Positions 41,402 through 51,266 of a DNA stretch of 64,000 nucleotides are shown here, piece after piece. Below the pieces are notes generated by a model. The model made no database searches and was not told the DNA's origin. It worked only from the letters and a program-made list of their open reading frames with translations. Source of the DNA: Roseovarius aestuarii (GTDB taxonomy: Bacteria > Pseudomonadota > Alphaproteobacteria > Rhodobacterales > Rhodobacteraceae); contig NZ_JAIMIB010000012.1 of assembly GCF_019966515.1 (NCBI RefSeq), positions 81,329 through 145,328 of the forward strand, written 5' to 3'. How positions within the stretch are numbered: position 1 is the first letter of the stretch; every line of letters begins with the position of its first letter. The position numbers were made by a program, and so were the translations under genes.

Positions 41402-42328
41402 TCACGCCGCGTCGTGGCGGGGGCGTCGTCCGAACGGTAAGTGCGGCAGGTGCAGGCAGGTCGGGCCCAGGGGGCGAATACGCGCACCGCTGCCGATTTT
41501 GAACCGTGCCAGGCCCGGTGCGTTCTGCGTATCGACATTGCCCAAATCGAACCTCAGGTATCCCTTACCGGTGAGCCAAGCCGCCGCCTCCCAGAGCGCC
41601 AGATTATGGGCCGACAAACGTCGGCCTTCGGCACCTGACCAGCCGATATGATAGGTCGCGACGGGCTTGTGCAACAAGACCAGCAGGTGGGCAAGCGGCG
41701 TGTTGCCGCGCATCGCGGTAAAGAGACGGCTTGATTTGGGGCCGGCCTTCTCCCAGGCCAACACGAAATCCGGCGGTAGCGCTTTGTAGCCGCGCTGCTT
41801 GCGTTGCGATGCCTCAAACACAAGGACGTTCAAATCTCGATCAGACCGGAACGGGCGCTGACGTATATGCAGCTCAGACCGCTCAGCATGACGCAGACGA
41901 TTGCGCCATTTCCCGTGCATGGCGGCAAGGCGGGTCTCTGTATCCGCTGTCAGATCGATTTCCGCGACATACTGTGGCGACATCAAAACCAGATGGGGGA
42001 ACAGACGTGTCTCCTGTGGTGTTTCGGATGAAATGATCCATGTGGTGCTGGTGGTTCCGACCTTGCGCAGGGTGCGCATAAGCCGTGCCCGTTGTTCGGG
42101 CGGGGTGTCGGTTGCCCAAACCGGTCCTCGCGGCAGCCAGGCGATATTCATCGGCCCGATCCGGCGGCGGAGCACATGCAGTTTGGCGATGTGGCATGTG
42201 CCATCTTTAGCAACATATGTCTCGCTCTGAACGCCGAGTTCCCGCAGCGCATGGGCATAGCCTGCGGATTGTTGCAGCGCGCAGGGTGTCGCCGGGAAAT
42301 CTCGGGCGTCTGAGCGGATGAATTCCAT
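41402..42328 (-). CDS. GNAT/FemAB-like acyltransferase
   Basis: A 308-aa protein with the double-GNAT pattern of FemAB / PEP-CTERM-associated acyltransferases. CALQQSAGYAHALRELG at the start is the usual WQxxWY region. KWRNRLRHAERSELHIR is the hinge, and ATYHIGWSGAEGRRLSAHNLALWEAAAWLTGKGYLRFDLGNVD is the second GNAT core. Relatives use aminoacyl-tRNA or acyl-CoA donors to modify cell-wall or lipid substrates. No partner gene marks the substrate. The divergent region upstream carries a large inverted repeat. Confidence 0.78.
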   Translation of the reverse strand: MEFIRSDARDFPATPCALQQSAGYAHALRELGVQSETYVAKDGTCHIAKLHVLRRRIGPMNIAWLPRGPVWATDTPPEQRARLMRTLRKVGTTSTTWIISSETPQETRLFPHLVLMSPQYVAEIDLTADTETRLAAMHGKWRNRLRHAERSELHIRQRPFRSDRDLNVLVFEASQRKQRGYKALPPDFVLAWEKAGPKSSRLFTAMRGNTPLAHLLVLLHKPVATYHIGWSGAEGRRLSAHNLALWEAAAWLTGKGYLRFDLGNVDTQNAPGLARFKIGSGARIRPLGPTCLHLPHLPFGRRPRHDAA

Positions 42329-42331
42329 GTC

Positions 42332-42370
42332 ACGATTAACCGAATGAAAACCTAATTCGTGGTTAATCGT
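42332..42370. promoter_or_regulatory. inverted repeat in divergent promoter region
   Basis: Perfect 10-bp arms ACGATTAACC (42332-42341) and GGTTAATCGT (42361-42370), with a nested GAAT/ATTC pair. The element fills the 46-bp gap between the FemAB-like gene and a 45-codon ORF. It contains TTAACC half-sites as found in CtrA boxes, but not the TTAA-N7-TTAA spacing. It could be an operator for both genes or an RNA hairpin. Confidence 0.5.
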
Positions 42371-42374
42371 TTCT

Positions 42375-42512
42375 ATGTCCTACAAAAAACACCACGTTCT
42401 CGGGATCTATGCACCAGCACCACGTCCGACGTTAAGCGCCGCATTGCTGCTGGCCGTGGCCCTCTGCGTGCCGGTTTCGGTCTGCCTGACCCTCGCCGAC
42501 ATGCTGTTCTGA
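42375..42512 (+). CDS. small membrane protein, 45 aa (candidate)
   Basis: A 45-codon ORF: basic start MSYKKHHVLG, a proline-rich linker (APAPRPT) and a single hydrophobic helix (SAALLLAVALCVPVSVCLTLA). It starts 5 bp after a large inverted repeat and ends 10 bp before a GC-rich hairpin, as a discrete gene would. No clear Shine-Dalgarno is seen. The coding call rests on position and composition. I do not recognise a family. Confidence 0.45.
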   Translation: MSYKKHHVLGIYAPAPRPTLSAALLLAVALCVPVSVCLTLADMLF

Positions 42513-42522
42513 AAACCGACAC

Positions 42523-42544
42523 GGCCGCCCGAAACCGGGCGGCC
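42523..42544. terminator. hairpin between convergent small ORF and ssb
   Basis: GGCCGCCCG-AAAC-CGGGCGGCC, a perfect 9-bp stem with a tetraloop, lies in the gap between the 45-aa ORF and the end of ssb. T-runs are weak on both sides (TTGC on plus, GTTTT after ~6 bases on minus). It could end transcription from either side. Confidence 0.6.
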
Positions 42545-42569
42545 TTGCACTGAAATCGGTTCCACCCTT

Positions 42570-43052
42570 TCAGAATGGGATTTCGTCGTCGATATCGCGA
42601 GAGGGGGCGCCACCCATCGGGTCCCCCTGAGAAGGTCCGGGCCCACTGTCATAGCCACCCTGACCGCCGCCATAGCTGCCTCCGCCACCACCACCTTCAC
42701 CGCGGCCGTCCAGCATGACCAGTGTGCCGTCGAAGCCCTGCAACACGACCTCGGTCGAATATCTGTCCTGGCCGGACTGGTCCTGCCATTTGCGGGTCTG
42801 AAGCTTGCCCTCAATGTAAACCTTTGAGCCTTTGCGCAGATATTGCTCGCAGACCCGTACCAGGCCTTCGGAAAAGATCGCGACCGAATGCCATTCGGTG
42901 CGTTCGCGTCGCTCACCGGTGCTGCGGTCTTTCCAGGTCTCAGAGGTGGCAATACGCAGGTTGCACACCTTGCCGCCGTTCTGAAATGTCCGCACTTCGG
43001 GGTCTCGGCCCAGATTGCCCAGAATGATTACCTTGTTAACCGAGCCGGCCAT
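42570..43052 (-). CDS. ssb: single-stranded DNA-binding protein
   Basis: A 160-aa SSB. The OB fold is at residues 1-110 ([59 protein letters not shown]). A glycine-rich linker leads to the conserved acidic tail DIDDEIPF that recruits replication and repair proteins. It coats single-stranded DNA as a tetramer. It is divergent from the lytic transglycosylase gene across a 192-bp AT-richer gap. No LexA box is evident there. Confidence 0.97.
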   Translation of the reverse strand: MAGSVNKVIILGNLGRDPEVRTFQNGGKVCNLRIATSETWKDRSTGERRERTEWHSVAIFSEGLVRVCEQYLRKGSKVYIEGKLQTRKWQDQSGQDRYSTEVVLQGFDGTLVMLDGRGEGGGGGGSYGGGQGGYDSGPGPSQGDPMGGAPSRDIDDEIPF

Positions 43053-43244
43053 CGCGATCTCCTTGTCGTGTCTAATCGTTCTTTTTCGCAGATCGTTACA
43101 TCATTTCGCACGCCCAAAGGAAAGCGTTTTGAGTTAATAAAACCTTGCTATCCGGCAGGATGAGGCCGAAACCACGGGCAAATCTGGATATTTTTCTGAA
43201 ACAGCGTATATTGCGCCAAATTGCTGTTGGGGGCAGGGACTAGA

Positions 43245-43838
43245 ATGTGGAAGTTTTTGGTTGGGTTCGTGGTGGCCGGGCTGGTTGGCCCTTTGGCGGC
43301 AAATGCTGAAACCCTGTCGACGAAATCGCGCGCGAAACTGTTTAAGTCGCAGACCAGCGTTCTCGATACCCGCGCGCGTCAGCAATATAATAACTCGATA
43401 CGCCTGCAGCCCCGCAAGGTCGTCACACCGACAAAATGGGGTGACGAATCGAACAAGGCCTATGCGGGCCGCTATCGCGGTGAATATCTGCAAATGGCGA
43501 AGGATGCAGCGCGCCGGCATGGAGTTCCAAGCGATCTGTTTCTAAGGTTGGTGCAGCAGGAATCCGGCTGGAAACCAAAGGCGCGCTCGCACAAGGGTGC
43601 GATTGGGCTGGCGCAACTGATGCCCGGCACGGCGCGGAAGCTGCGGGTTAATCCACATGACCCTTATGAAAATCTCGAAGGGGGTGCGCGTTATCTGGCC
43701 GAGCAGTATCGCACTTTCGGGTCATGGCGCCTGGCGCTTGCGGCATATAATGCTGGACCAGCGGCGGTGAAGAAATACGGTGGCGTGCCGCCGTATAAGG
43801 AAACCAAGAATTACGTTCGGATCATCTGGGGCAGCTGA
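43245..43838 (+). CDS. lytic transglycosylase, SLT domain
   Basis: A 197-aa exported peptidoglycan lyase that cuts the MurNAc-GlcNAc bond to form an anhydro end. The signal peptide runs [21 protein letters not shown]. After a basic linker the SLT domain (residues ~90-190) has the catalytic glutamate in [26 protein letters not shown] and [22 protein letters not shown] 43245 is preferred over a TTG at 43221, because it begins the signal peptide. Confidence 0.9.
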   Translation: MWKFLVGFVVAGLVGPLAANAETLSTKSRAKLFKSQTSVLDTRARQQYNNSIRLQPRKVVTPTKWGDESNKAYAGRYRGEYLQMAKDAARRHGVPSDLFLRLVQQESGWKPKARSHKGAIGLAQLMPGTARKLRVNPHDPYENLEGGARYLAEQYRTFGSWRLALAAYNAGPAAVKKYGGVPPYKETKNYVRIIWGS

Positions 43839-43861
43839 CACTGGTCGGGACTAAGCTGCAG

Positions 43862-44668
43862 TTACAGCGCCGTCAGCGTCTTGCGGCTCTTGCGTTTGCG
43901 TAGGGCGGAGGGGGTTTGGCCAGTATTCTGCAGGATAAAGCGGGAAAAATAGGCGGCGCTGTTAAATCCCAGCCGTGACGCAATGTTCTGAATGGGTATG
44001 TTACTTTCCTCCAGCAAATCACGCGCGGCGTGAACCGTGCGCTCGGTCAGCATCGCGGCGGCGGTCAGGCCGCAACATTGCCGGCAGCAGCGGGTAAGAT
44101 GTGTGGGTGTCACACCGAGCGTGCGGGCATAATCGGCCATGGGCTTGTTGGTGCGGAAATCGCGTTCGATGAGCGCGGTAAACGCCTTGAGCAGATTTTC
44201 CGCGGCACTTGTCTTATCCTCTTGCGCGCCCTGGGCAATCATCGCCCGTCTGAGCCAGATGGTCAGAAGATGCGCATGCGCGGTCATTGCCTCGTCGGAA
44301 AAAGTGCGTGCATTGATCTGCTCGCGTTGCAACGCGTCAAGGATCGACGTCAGTTCGGCCTGTGCTTGCGCGTCGCGGATACGAAGGTGCTGCGGTTCGT
44401 CCGGCATTAGAATGGGGCTGCGGGCAGGGATCAGGGTGATCAGTCCGAATATCTGTTTTCCCAGATCGAAGGAAAAAAGCGCCTTTGCAGGGATGGCAAA
44501 GGCATTGTGAACCCCAACGCCGCGCCGCCGCCCTTCGATCGTGCACAGGCCCTGGCCACGGGTGATCCAGATCAACGCATGTGTTTCAAGGCTATGCTGC
44601 AGCTCCCAACGCCAGTTCGAACCGTCTGCCCATTGGGCCAGTGTCAGTATGCGGATCGGATGAGACAT
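43862..44668 (-). CDS. AraC-family transcriptional regulator
   Basis: A 268-aa regulator. The N-terminal ~130 residues form a cupin sensor-like region (SLETHALIWITRGQGLCTIEGRRRGVGVHNAFAIPAKALFSFDLG), and two helix-turn-helix motifs lie at the C-terminus (YARTLGVTPTHLTRCCRQCCGLTAAAMLTERTVHAARDLL and IASRLGFNSAAYFSRFILQNTGQTPSALRKRK). This matches regulators of aromatic catabolism (PobR/HpaA type) in layout. No catabolic genes are adjacent, so the target is unknown. It converges on the lytic transglycosylase gene. Confidence 0.88.
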   Translation of the reverse strand: MSHPIRILTLAQWADGSNWRWELQHSLETHALIWITRGQGLCTIEGRRRGVGVHNAFAIPAKALFSFDLGKQIFGLITLIPARSPILMPDEPQHLRIRDAQAQAELTSILDALQREQINARTFSDEAMTAHAHLLTIWLRRAMIAQGAQEDKTSAAENLLKAFTALIERDFRTNKPMADYARTLGVTPTHLTRCCRQCCGLTAAAMLTERTVHAARDLLEESNIPIQNIASRLGFNSAAYFSRFILQNTGQTPSALRKRKSRKTLTAL

Positions 44669-44745
44669 GCCGGTTTCGGGCCCGATGCTGGCGGTGGAAT
44701 TACTTTAACTTAGTAAGGGTTTATCAAATATCGAACCTGTCAATG

Positions 44746-45630
44746 TCAAAACGACATCGGGTCGATCGGCGTCCAGCCGCGCATACGGGCCCGGAACCAT
44801 GTCCGCTGGCGCTTGGCAAATTGTCGGGTGGCGATGGTCGCGGCGTCACTCGCCTCATCAAGCGAAATCTCTCCGCGCAGATGGGCGATCAGTTCCGCAG
44901 CACCGATGGTTTTTGACGAAAGACGGGTGGGATCCCAATCGCTCAGATTGGCTCTGGCTTCCTCAATCGCGCCCTGTTGCAACATCTGATCGAACCGCTG
45001 GGTGATACGCTGTGTAAGCCATTGCTTGTCGGCATCAATCACAATTGCGGTCGCGTGAGTGAGCGGTAGATGCGGGGCGGGTGTATCGTCTTGCCACTGC
45101 GCAAGGCCTTTTCCGGTTGTCCTGAGGACCTCCCAGGCGCGCTGTACGCGCATCGGATTCTGGGGGTCGATGCGCTGGCGCGTATCTTGGTCAAGCTCGC
45201 TCAGCATTGTCTCAAACCCACCTTCGACGCGCATCTTGTCGGCAGCGGCACGTATCTCAGCTGGGGTTGGCGGGATTTCGGCCAGTCCTTCGGTCAGTGC
45301 CGTAAAATAAAGCCCGGTGCCACCAACGATGATAGGGCGTTCCGGCGCGCTCAAAAACGACGTTACCTCGCGTAGCCAGTGGCCGACCGAATAGTCGGCA
45401 TCACCTGCGATATGACCATAGAGCTTATGGGGGGCCGCCGCTTCATCCGCTGCTGAAGGTCTTGCCGAGAGAATTCGCCAGTTTGCAAACACCTGGATCG
45501 CGTCGGCATTGATGATCGTGCCGCCCTGCGTGGTCGCAATCTGCAACGCCAGCGCGGATTTTCCCGATGCGGTGGGACCGGCAATCAGGACGGGCCGGTC
45601 GGCGGGGATATCCAAAGGCAGTTGCATCAA
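44746..45630 (-). CDS. miaA: tRNA dimethylallyltransferase
   Basis: A 294-aa enzyme that adds a dimethylallyl group to A37 of UNN-reading tRNAs. It has the P-loop [38 protein letters not shown] with the substrate-binding DS/AD-Q motif, [19 protein letters not shown] and [19 protein letters not shown]. The C-terminal [16 protein letters not shown] is typical. M at 45630 or 45627 may start the protein. It is divergent from pyrH across a 144-bp promoter region. Confidence 0.95.
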   Translation of the reverse strand: MMQLPLDIPADRPVLIAGPTASGKSALALQIATTQGGTIINADAIQVFANWRILSARPSAADEAAAPHKLYGHIAGDADYSVGHWLREVTSFLSAPERPIIVGGTGLYFTALTEGLAEIPPTPAEIRAAADKMRVEGGFETMLSELDQDTRQRIDPQNPMRVQRAWEVLRTTGKGLAQWQDDTPAPHLPLTHATAIVIDADKQWLTQRITQRFDQMLQQGAIEEARANLSDWDPTRLSSKTIGAAELIAHLRGEISLDEASDAATIATRQFAKRQRTWFRARMRGWTPIDPMSF

Positions 45631-45774
45631 TGGTGTCAGATACGGCAGATCGCGACCCTTTGCGAGGATGTTTCGCCGGAATTCATTCGCGCAGGGGGAC
45701 TCTGTGATTGAACCCGGCGCACTTTTCGGACATTTTGCGCGCGATTAACCGATGATCCCAAGCGGAGACTGTAA

Positions 45775-46506
45775 ATGTCTGAAACCGATTCCCCTGATAC
45801 CAAGTTCCGCCGCGTCATGTTGAAGATTTCTGGCGAGGCGCTGATGGGGGATCAGGGGTTCGGCTTGCACCCGCCGACCGTGGAACGGATCGCGCGCGAG
45901 GTGAAGGTCGTGCATGAATTGGGCGTCGAGATTTGCATGGTCATCGGCGGCGGCAACATTTTTCGCGGTCTGCAAGGCAGCGCGCAGGGCATGGAGCGGA
46001 CCACGGCCGATTACATGGGCATGCTCGCGACGGTGATGAATGCGCTTGCGATGCAGAGCGCGCTGGAAAAGCTAGGTGTCTTCTGCCGTGTGATAAGCGC
46101 GATCCGGATGGACGAGGTGGCCGAGCCCTATATTCGCCGCCGCGCCGTGCGGCATCTTGAGAAAAAGCGCGTTTGCATCTTTGCGGCCGGCACCGGTAAC
46201 CCTTATTTCACCACCGATACGGCGGCGACGCTGCGCGCGAACGAAATGGCCTGTCAGGCGATTTTCAAAGGCACAAAGGTGGACGGGATCTATGATAAGG
46301 ATCCGGTGACAAATGCGGATGCAAAGCGGTATGAAAAGGTCACCTATGACGAGGTTCTGGCCAAGAACCTGAAGGTCATGGATGCGAGCGCGATCGCACT
46401 GGCGCGTGACAACAGCTTGCCGATCATTGTGTTCAGCCTGGATGAACCGGGCGGTTTCAAAGGAATATTGGCAGGGGACGGCACCTATACAACTGTACAT
46501 GGTTGA
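45775..46506 (+). CDS. pyrH: UMP kinase
   Basis: A 243-aa hexameric kinase converting UMP to UDP. It shows [55 protein letters not shown], the [21 protein letters not shown] loop and [18 protein letters not shown]. It opens a long run of translation and envelope genes (pyrH-frr-uppS-cdsA-dxr-rseP-bamA), an order conserved in alphaproteobacteria. The frr start is 50 bp downstream. Confidence 0.97.
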   Translation: MSETDSPDTKFRRVMLKISGEALMGDQGFGLHPPTVERIAREVKVVHELGVEICMVIGGGNIFRGLQGSAQGMERTTADYMGMLATVMNALAMQSALEKLGVFCRVISAIRMDEVAEPYIRRRAVRHLEKKRVCIFAAGTGNPYFTTDTAATLRANEMACQAIFKGTKVDGIYDKDPVTNADAKRYEKVTYDEVLAKNLKVMDASAIALARDNSLPIIVFSLDEPGGFKGILAGDGTYTTVHG

Positions 46507-46556
46507 CGTTAAAGAAGAACAGATTAGGCCCGGGCCGAAACGAGGGAAGTACCTTT

Positions 46557-47120
46557 ATGGCGGATGATATTGAGATTGATACAGGCGATCTGGAACGGCG
46601 TATGGATGGCGCCATCGCATCGCTGAGAACGGAATTTGCCTCTTTGCGGACGGGCCGCGCCTCGGCCAGCATGCTCGAGCCGGTGATGGTGGATGCCTAT
46701 GGTCAGAACACGCCGATCAATCAGGTGGGCACGGTCAATGTGCCAGAACCCCGGATGGTCACGGTGAATGTCTGGGATAAGGGGCTGGTCGGCAAGGTCG
46801 AAAAGGCGATCCGCGAAAGCGGGCTGGGGATCAATCCGCAACTTAACGGCACAATCATCATGCTGCCGATCCCCGAACTGAACGAGGAGCGCCGCAAGGA
46901 ACTGACCAAGGTCGCCTCGCAATATGCCGAGCATGCCCGCGTTGCGATCCGGAATGTCAGGCGCGATGGGATGGATCAGATCAAGAAAGCCAAGGCCGAT
47001 GGCATGTCCGAAGACGATCAGAAATTCTGGGAAACAGAAGTTCAGGAACTGACGGACAAATTTATCGCCAATGTGGACGAAGCGTTGGAGAGCAAACAAT
47101 CCGAGATCATGCAGGTTTGA
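46557..47120 (+). CDS. frr: ribosome recycling factor
   Basis: A 187-aa protein that, with EF-G, splits post-termination ribosomes. It has the standard [37 protein letters not shown] and [47 protein letters not shown]. The ATG at 46557 gives the family length. Its TGA overlaps the ATG of uppS by one base (TGATG), suggesting coupled translation. Confidence 0.97.
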   Translation: MADDIEIDTGDLERRMDGAIASLRTEFASLRTGRASASMLEPVMVDAYGQNTPINQVGTVNVPEPRMVTVNVWDKGLVGKVEKAIRESGLGINPQLNGTIIMLPIPELNEERRKELTKVASQYAEHARVAIRNVRRDGMDQIKKAKADGMSEDDQKFWETEVQELTDKFIANVDEALESKQSEIMQV

Positions 47121-47863
47121 TGGCTGTGAAAGACGACAAGCTTTTACAGGCTCAGCCAACATCGGGACCGCGCCACGTGGCGATCATCATGGATGGCAAC
47201 GGGCGATGGGCGCAGGCGCGGGGTCGTCCGCGTCTTTTCGGGCATCATGCCGGGGCGCGGCGTGTCCGCGAGATCGTCAGCGCCTGTCCGGAACTCGGGG
47301 TGGACTATCTGACCATATTCGCGTTCTCGACGGAAAATTGGAAACGCACCCAGACCGAGGTCGCCGGCTTGATGGCGCTTTTCCGGCGCTACATCATGAA
47401 GGAAATGCAGGAATTCGTTAAAGAAAACGTGCGGGTTCGGTTTATCGGCGATCGCTTGCGATTGGATAAGCAACTGAGCATTCTGATGGACGAGACCGAG
47501 ACGCTGACGGCACATTGTACCGGCATCAACTTGACAATTGCGCTTAATTACGGTGGTCGTGACGAGGTTTCGCGGGCCACCAAACGTCTGGCGCAGGATG
47601 TCGCCGCAGGGCGGCTTGACCCCGAGAATGTCGACGAGGAAACGCTGCCCAAATACCTTGATACATGTGTATTGCCCGATCCTGATCTGGTCATTCGCAC
47701 CAGCGGCGAAGCGCGGATTTCGAATTTTCTTCTCTGGCAGTCGGCCTATTCCGAATACGAGTTCATTGACACGCTCTGGCCTGACTTCACGCGGCAGGTT
47801 TTCAGCGATCTGCTGAGCAACTACGGCTCGCGCGACAGGCGTTTCGGGGCTGCGACCGCATGA
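47120..47863 (+). CDS. uppS: undecaprenyl diphosphate synthase (isoprenyl transferase)
   Basis: A 247-aa cis-prenyltransferase making the C55 carrier lipid for peptidoglycan and O-antigen. It has HVAIIMDGNGRWAQARG with the catalytic aspartate, FSTENWKRTQTEV, LNYGGRDEV, and DLVIRTSGEARISNFLLWQSAYSEYEF near the C-terminus. ATG 47120 overlaps the frr stop and a TTG lies one codon earlier. It overlaps cdsA by ATGA. Confidence 0.96.
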   Translation: MAVKDDKLLQAQPTSGPRHVAIIMDGNGRWAQARGRPRLFGHHAGARRVREIVSACPELGVDYLTIFAFSTENWKRTQTEVAGLMALFRRYIMKEMQEFVKENVRVRFIGDRLRLDKQLSILMDETETLTAHCTGINLTIALNYGGRDEVSRATKRLAQDVAAGRLDPENVDEETLPKYLDTCVLPDPDLVIRTSGEARISNFLLWQSAYSEYEFIDTLWPDFTRQVFSDLLSNYGSRDRRFGAATA

Positions 47864-48645
47864 GCGATGGCGCCCGATGGTCCGATCTGGCTCCTCGCGT
47901 GATCTCGGGCGTGGCGATGGCCGTGGTGGGCGCGGCGGATATCTGGATCGGCGGTCTGGTGTTCGAGATTACCGTGATCGGTCTCTGTGGCATCATGTTG
48001 TGGGAAGCGGCAAACATGTTCGGGGCGGGCCGTACCGCCGCTGTTCGCATCAGCCTGCTCGGGGCGGCAGCGTTCACCCTGGCCAGCCTCGGCCCGCTTA
48101 TCCTTGTCGTGCCGTTGCTGTTGGCTGCGGCACTTGTCGGATCAAGTCAGGTCGCGCGTGAGCGTCGCCTATTCACCCCGTTTGCCGCCTGGATTCTGGT
48201 TGCTGGATATTCGATCTGGATGTTACGGCAGGAAGCCGGCCTGATCTGGATATCTTGGGTTGTGCTGATCGTTATCGCGTCGGACATAGCGGGGTATTTT
48301 GCGGGGCGCACAATCGGGGGTCCTAAATTTTGGCCCGCAGTGAGCCCCAAGAAAACCTGGTCCGGTACGATCGCGGGCTGGGTCGGTGCGGCAGTGGTTG
48401 GTGCGTTTTTCGCCGGGCCCACACAAGCGGGCTTGCTGCTTATCCCAATTTCGGTCGCGGTGGCGTTCGCGGGGCAGATGGGTGACATCCTCGAAAGCTT
48501 TGTCAAGCGCCGGATGAGCGTCAAGGACAGCTCGAACCTGATCCCGGGACATGGCGGTGTGCTGGACCGGCTGGATGCGCTTTTGGGAGCGGCAATGCTG
48601 GTGATGATCCTTTGGTTTACGAAAGCGCTGCCGGGGCTGACATGA
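47860..48645 (+). CDS. cdsA: phosphatidate cytidylyltransferase
   Basis: A 261-aa polytopic membrane enzyme that makes CDP-diacylglycerol, the precursor of all phospholipids here. About seven hydrophobic segments are visible. The C-terminal signature SVKDSSNLIPGHGGVLDRLD is exact for the family, and SPKKTWSGTIAGWVGA precedes it. Start and stop overlap uppS and dxr as ATGA at both ends, indicating tight translational coupling. Confidence 0.96.
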   Translation: MSDGARWSDLAPRVISGVAMAVVGAADIWIGGLVFEITVIGLCGIMLWEAANMFGAGRTAAVRISLLGAAAFTLASLGPLILVVPLLLAAALVGSSQVARERRLFTPFAAWILVAGYSIWMLRQEAGLIWISWVVLIVIASDIAGYFAGRTIGGPKFWPAVSPKKTWSGTIAGWVGAAVVGAFFAGPTQAGLLLIPISVAVAFAGQMGDILESFVKRRMSVKDSSNLIPGHGGVLDRLDALLGAAMLVMILWFTKALPGLT

Positions 48646-49820
48646 AAAAGATTTCGGTCCTCGGGGTTACCGGATCAATCGGGCAGAACACGATTGATCT
48701 GATCCGACGCACACCCGACGACTACAAGGTTGTCGCGCTGACCGGCGGGCAAAATATCGCCCGGCTTGCCGCTGATGCCGTTGATTTGCAGGCCGATATC
48801 GCCGTCACCGCACATGCGCATCTGCTGGATGATCTGCGCACGGCGCTTGAGGGGAGTGGCGTCGAGGCTGCCGCTGGAGAAACGGCGCTGATCGAAGCCG
48901 CCGCGCGTCCGGCCGATCTGGTCATGTCGGCGATTGTTGGTGTTGCCGGGTTGCGGCCAGGGCTTGCAGCACTGGAGCAAGGGGCCACACTGGCCCTAGC
49001 GAACAAGGAATCGCTGGTCGCTGCGGCGCCGATTTTGCATGCGACCGCGCAACAGAACAACGCCCGGATATTGCCGGTCGACAGTGAGCATTCGGCGATC
49101 TTCCAGGCGCTGGCGGGTGAAGACCCGGCGGCAGTGTCGCGGGTGATCATCACCGCAAGCGGCGGTGCCTTCCGCGACTGGCCTCTGGACCAGTTGGCCC
49201 ACGCCACGATTGATCAGGCGTCGAACCATCCGAATTGGAACATGGGCCAGCGGATCACGATCGACAGTGCCTCGATGTTCAACAAGGCCCTTGAGGTGAT
49301 CGAGGCACGCGAATTTTTCGGCTTCGAGCCGGATCAGATCGAAGTGCTGATCCACCCCGAATCCATCGTACATGCGCTTGTCGGGTTCAATGACGGCGCG
49401 CTGATGGCCCATGTCGGACCACCCGATATGCGCCACGCAATCGGCTATGCGCTGAACTGGCCCGCCCGGCAGCCCCTGCCGGTTGACAAGCTGGATCTGG
49501 CCGCGATCGGTCAACTGACGTTTCGGACGCCAGATATTGATCGCTATCCGGCCTTGCGTCTTGCCCGCGAGGTGATGCAACATCGTGGCCTCAGCGGTGC
49601 CGTGTTTAATGCTGCCAAGGAACGGGCCCTTGATCACTTCATTGCGGGGCATATCGGTTTCTGCGACATGAATATGATCGTCGAAGAAGTGTTAAACCGG
49701 CAATCACCCGATGAAGGCCATAAAGATGTCGGGATCACCCTTGATAGAGTGCTGCAAGCGGACCATCTGGCACGTATATGCGCCGATGAAGTGATGCGCG
49801 AAAAGGCGAGTAGGACATAG
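48642..49820 (+). CDS. dxr: 1-deoxy-D-xylulose 5-phosphate reductoisomerase
   Basis: A 392-aa enzyme of the MEP pathway, making 2-C-methylerythritol 4-phosphate with NADPH. It has the nucleotide-binding start ISVLGVTGSIGQNTIDLIR, LALANKESLVAAAPI, VDSEHSAIFQALAG (metal aspartate and glutamate), TASGGAFRDWP and NWNMGQRITIDSASMFNKALEVIEA. This enzyme is the target of fosmidomycin. It overlaps cdsA by ATGA, and rseP starts 3 bp after its stop. Confidence 0.97.
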   Translation: MKKISVLGVTGSIGQNTIDLIRRTPDDYKVVALTGGQNIARLAADAVDLQADIAVTAHAHLLDDLRTALEGSGVEAAAGETALIEAAARPADLVMSAIVGVAGLRPGLAALEQGATLALANKESLVAAAPILHATAQQNNARILPVDSEHSAIFQALAGEDPAAVSRVIITASGGAFRDWPLDQLAHATIDQASNHPNWNMGQRITIDSASMFNKALEVIEAREFFGFEPDQIEVLIHPESIVHALVGFNDGALMAHVGPPDMRHAIGYALNWPARQPLPVDKLDLAAIGQLTFRTPDIDRYPALRLAREVMQHRGLSGAVFNAAKERALDHFIAGHIGFCDMNMIVEEVLNRQSPDEGHKDVGITLDRVLQADHLARICADEVMREKASRT

Positions 49821-49823
49821 ATT

Positions 49824-51173
49824 TTGGATATCACCTCACTGATCCCGCAATTCGGCAGTCTGTTCACGACGATCCTCGCCTTCATCGTGGCGCTGTCTGT
49901 TATCGTGGCGATCCACGAATATGGCCACTACATCGTCGGGCGCTGGTCGGGAATCAAAGCGGATGTGTTTTCGCTGGGCTTCGGTCCGGTTTTGTTTTCC
50001 AGAGTCGACAAGCACGGGACACGCTGGCAATTCGCGTTGTTGCCCTTTGGCGGTTATGTGAAGTTCATGGGCGACGCCAACGCAGCCAGCGCCAATGCCG
50101 ACACTAGCACCGTGCAGGAAATGCCGCCAGAAATGCGCCGTCAGACCATGCTTGGCGCGCCGCTTTGGGCACGAACCGCGACCGTTGCCGCCGGGCCTGT
50201 TTTCAATTTTATCCTGTCGATCGTCGTATTTACCGGCCTGGCGATGTTTCAGGGCAAGGCTGCGGACCCGTTAGCAGTCGGAGAAATGTCGCCGCTGCCC
50301 GGGAAGGCACTCGAGCTGCAGACAGGTGATCAGTTGATTGCGATTGGTGGGATGCCGCTGCCTGAATCGGATGTGCCCGGTGGCTTTGATGATCTGATCA
50401 AGGCGCTGCCGACGGCACCACAGCTTGATTACACCGTGCAACGGGACGGGCAGATGCGTGAAGTTCTCGGCCCTCATCCGATGCCCGCACGGGCGGTGAA
50501 TATATCTCCACAATCAGCAGCTTACGACATCGACATGAAGCAGGGTGATGTGATCATCTCGGTCGATGGGAAGCCGATATACGCCTTTCATCAGCTGAAG
50601 GATATTGTCGAGGGGTCAGACGGGCGCGCCCTGCAACTGAAAGTCTGGCGCGATGGTGAGGTTCTTGATTTTGCCTTGGCACCGCGCCTTGTGGATGAAC
50701 CGCAACCCGACGGTGGCTTCAAGGCCAGCTGGCGTATTGGCATCTCGGGAGGGCTTGCGTTTGAACCCGCAACCGAACGCCTTGGCGTCGGCGCCGCAGT
50801 TGCCAGCGGTTTCGAGCGGACCGGGACAGTCATCGAGACGTCGCTTTCCGGGCTTTACCATCTGATTGCCGGCAAGATCAGTAGCTGCAACATGACCGGG
50901 CCGATTGGCATTGCACAGGTTTCGGGCGCGATGGTGCGTCAGGGTGCCGACAGTTTCATCCTATTTATTGCGTTTTTGTCGACGGCTGTGGGGTTGCTTA
51001 ATCTTTTTCCCATCCCGGTGCTGGATGGCGGCCATCTGGTGTTTTATGCTTATGAGGCCGTTGCCGGGAAGCCGCCCAGCGATGGCGCATTGCGGGTTCT
51101 GATGACGGTCGGCCTTACGCTGATTCTCGGTATTATGGTTTTTGCAATCGGTACTGATCTGTTCTGCCCATAA
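49824..51173 (+). CDS. rseP: site-2 intramembrane metalloprotease RseP
   Basis: A 449-aa inner-membrane zinc protease that cleaves anti-sigma factors or signal-peptide remnants within the membrane. The active site HEYGH is at residues 31-35 in the first helix. Tandem PDZ-like domains follow (e.g. GDQLIAIGGMPLPESD and GDVIISVDGKPIYAFHQL). The third metal ligand lies in the LDGGHLVFYAYEAV segment near the C-terminus. The start is TTG at 49824, 3 bp after the dxr stop. A 41-codon ORF and bamA follow. Confidence 0.95.
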   Translation: MDITSLIPQFGSLFTTILAFIVALSVIVAIHEYGHYIVGRWSGIKADVFSLGFGPVLFSRVDKHGTRWQFALLPFGGYVKFMGDANAASANADTSTVQEMPPEMRRQTMLGAPLWARTATVAAGPVFNFILSIVVFTGLAMFQGKAADPLAVGEMSPLPGKALELQTGDQLIAIGGMPLPESDVPGGFDDLIKALPTAPQLDYTVQRDGQMREVLGPHPMPARAVNISPQSAAYDIDMKQGDVIISVDGKPIYAFHQLKDIVEGSDGRALQLKVWRDGEVLDFALAPRLVDEPQPDGGFKASWRIGISGGLAFEPATERLGVGAAVASGFERTGTVIETSLSGLYHLIAGKISSCNMTGPIGIAQVSGAMVRQGADSFILFIAFLSTAVGLLNLFPIPVLDGGHLVFYAYEAVAGKPPSDGALRVLMTVGLTLILGIMVFAIGTDLFCP

Positions 51174-51266
51174 GCGGGCGCCACAATATCGCCACATTGT
51201 TAAACTGAATGCCGCCACATTCACGGGCCATCTTGGGGTGCACCAAAGGAATGGCAAAGTATTAAC

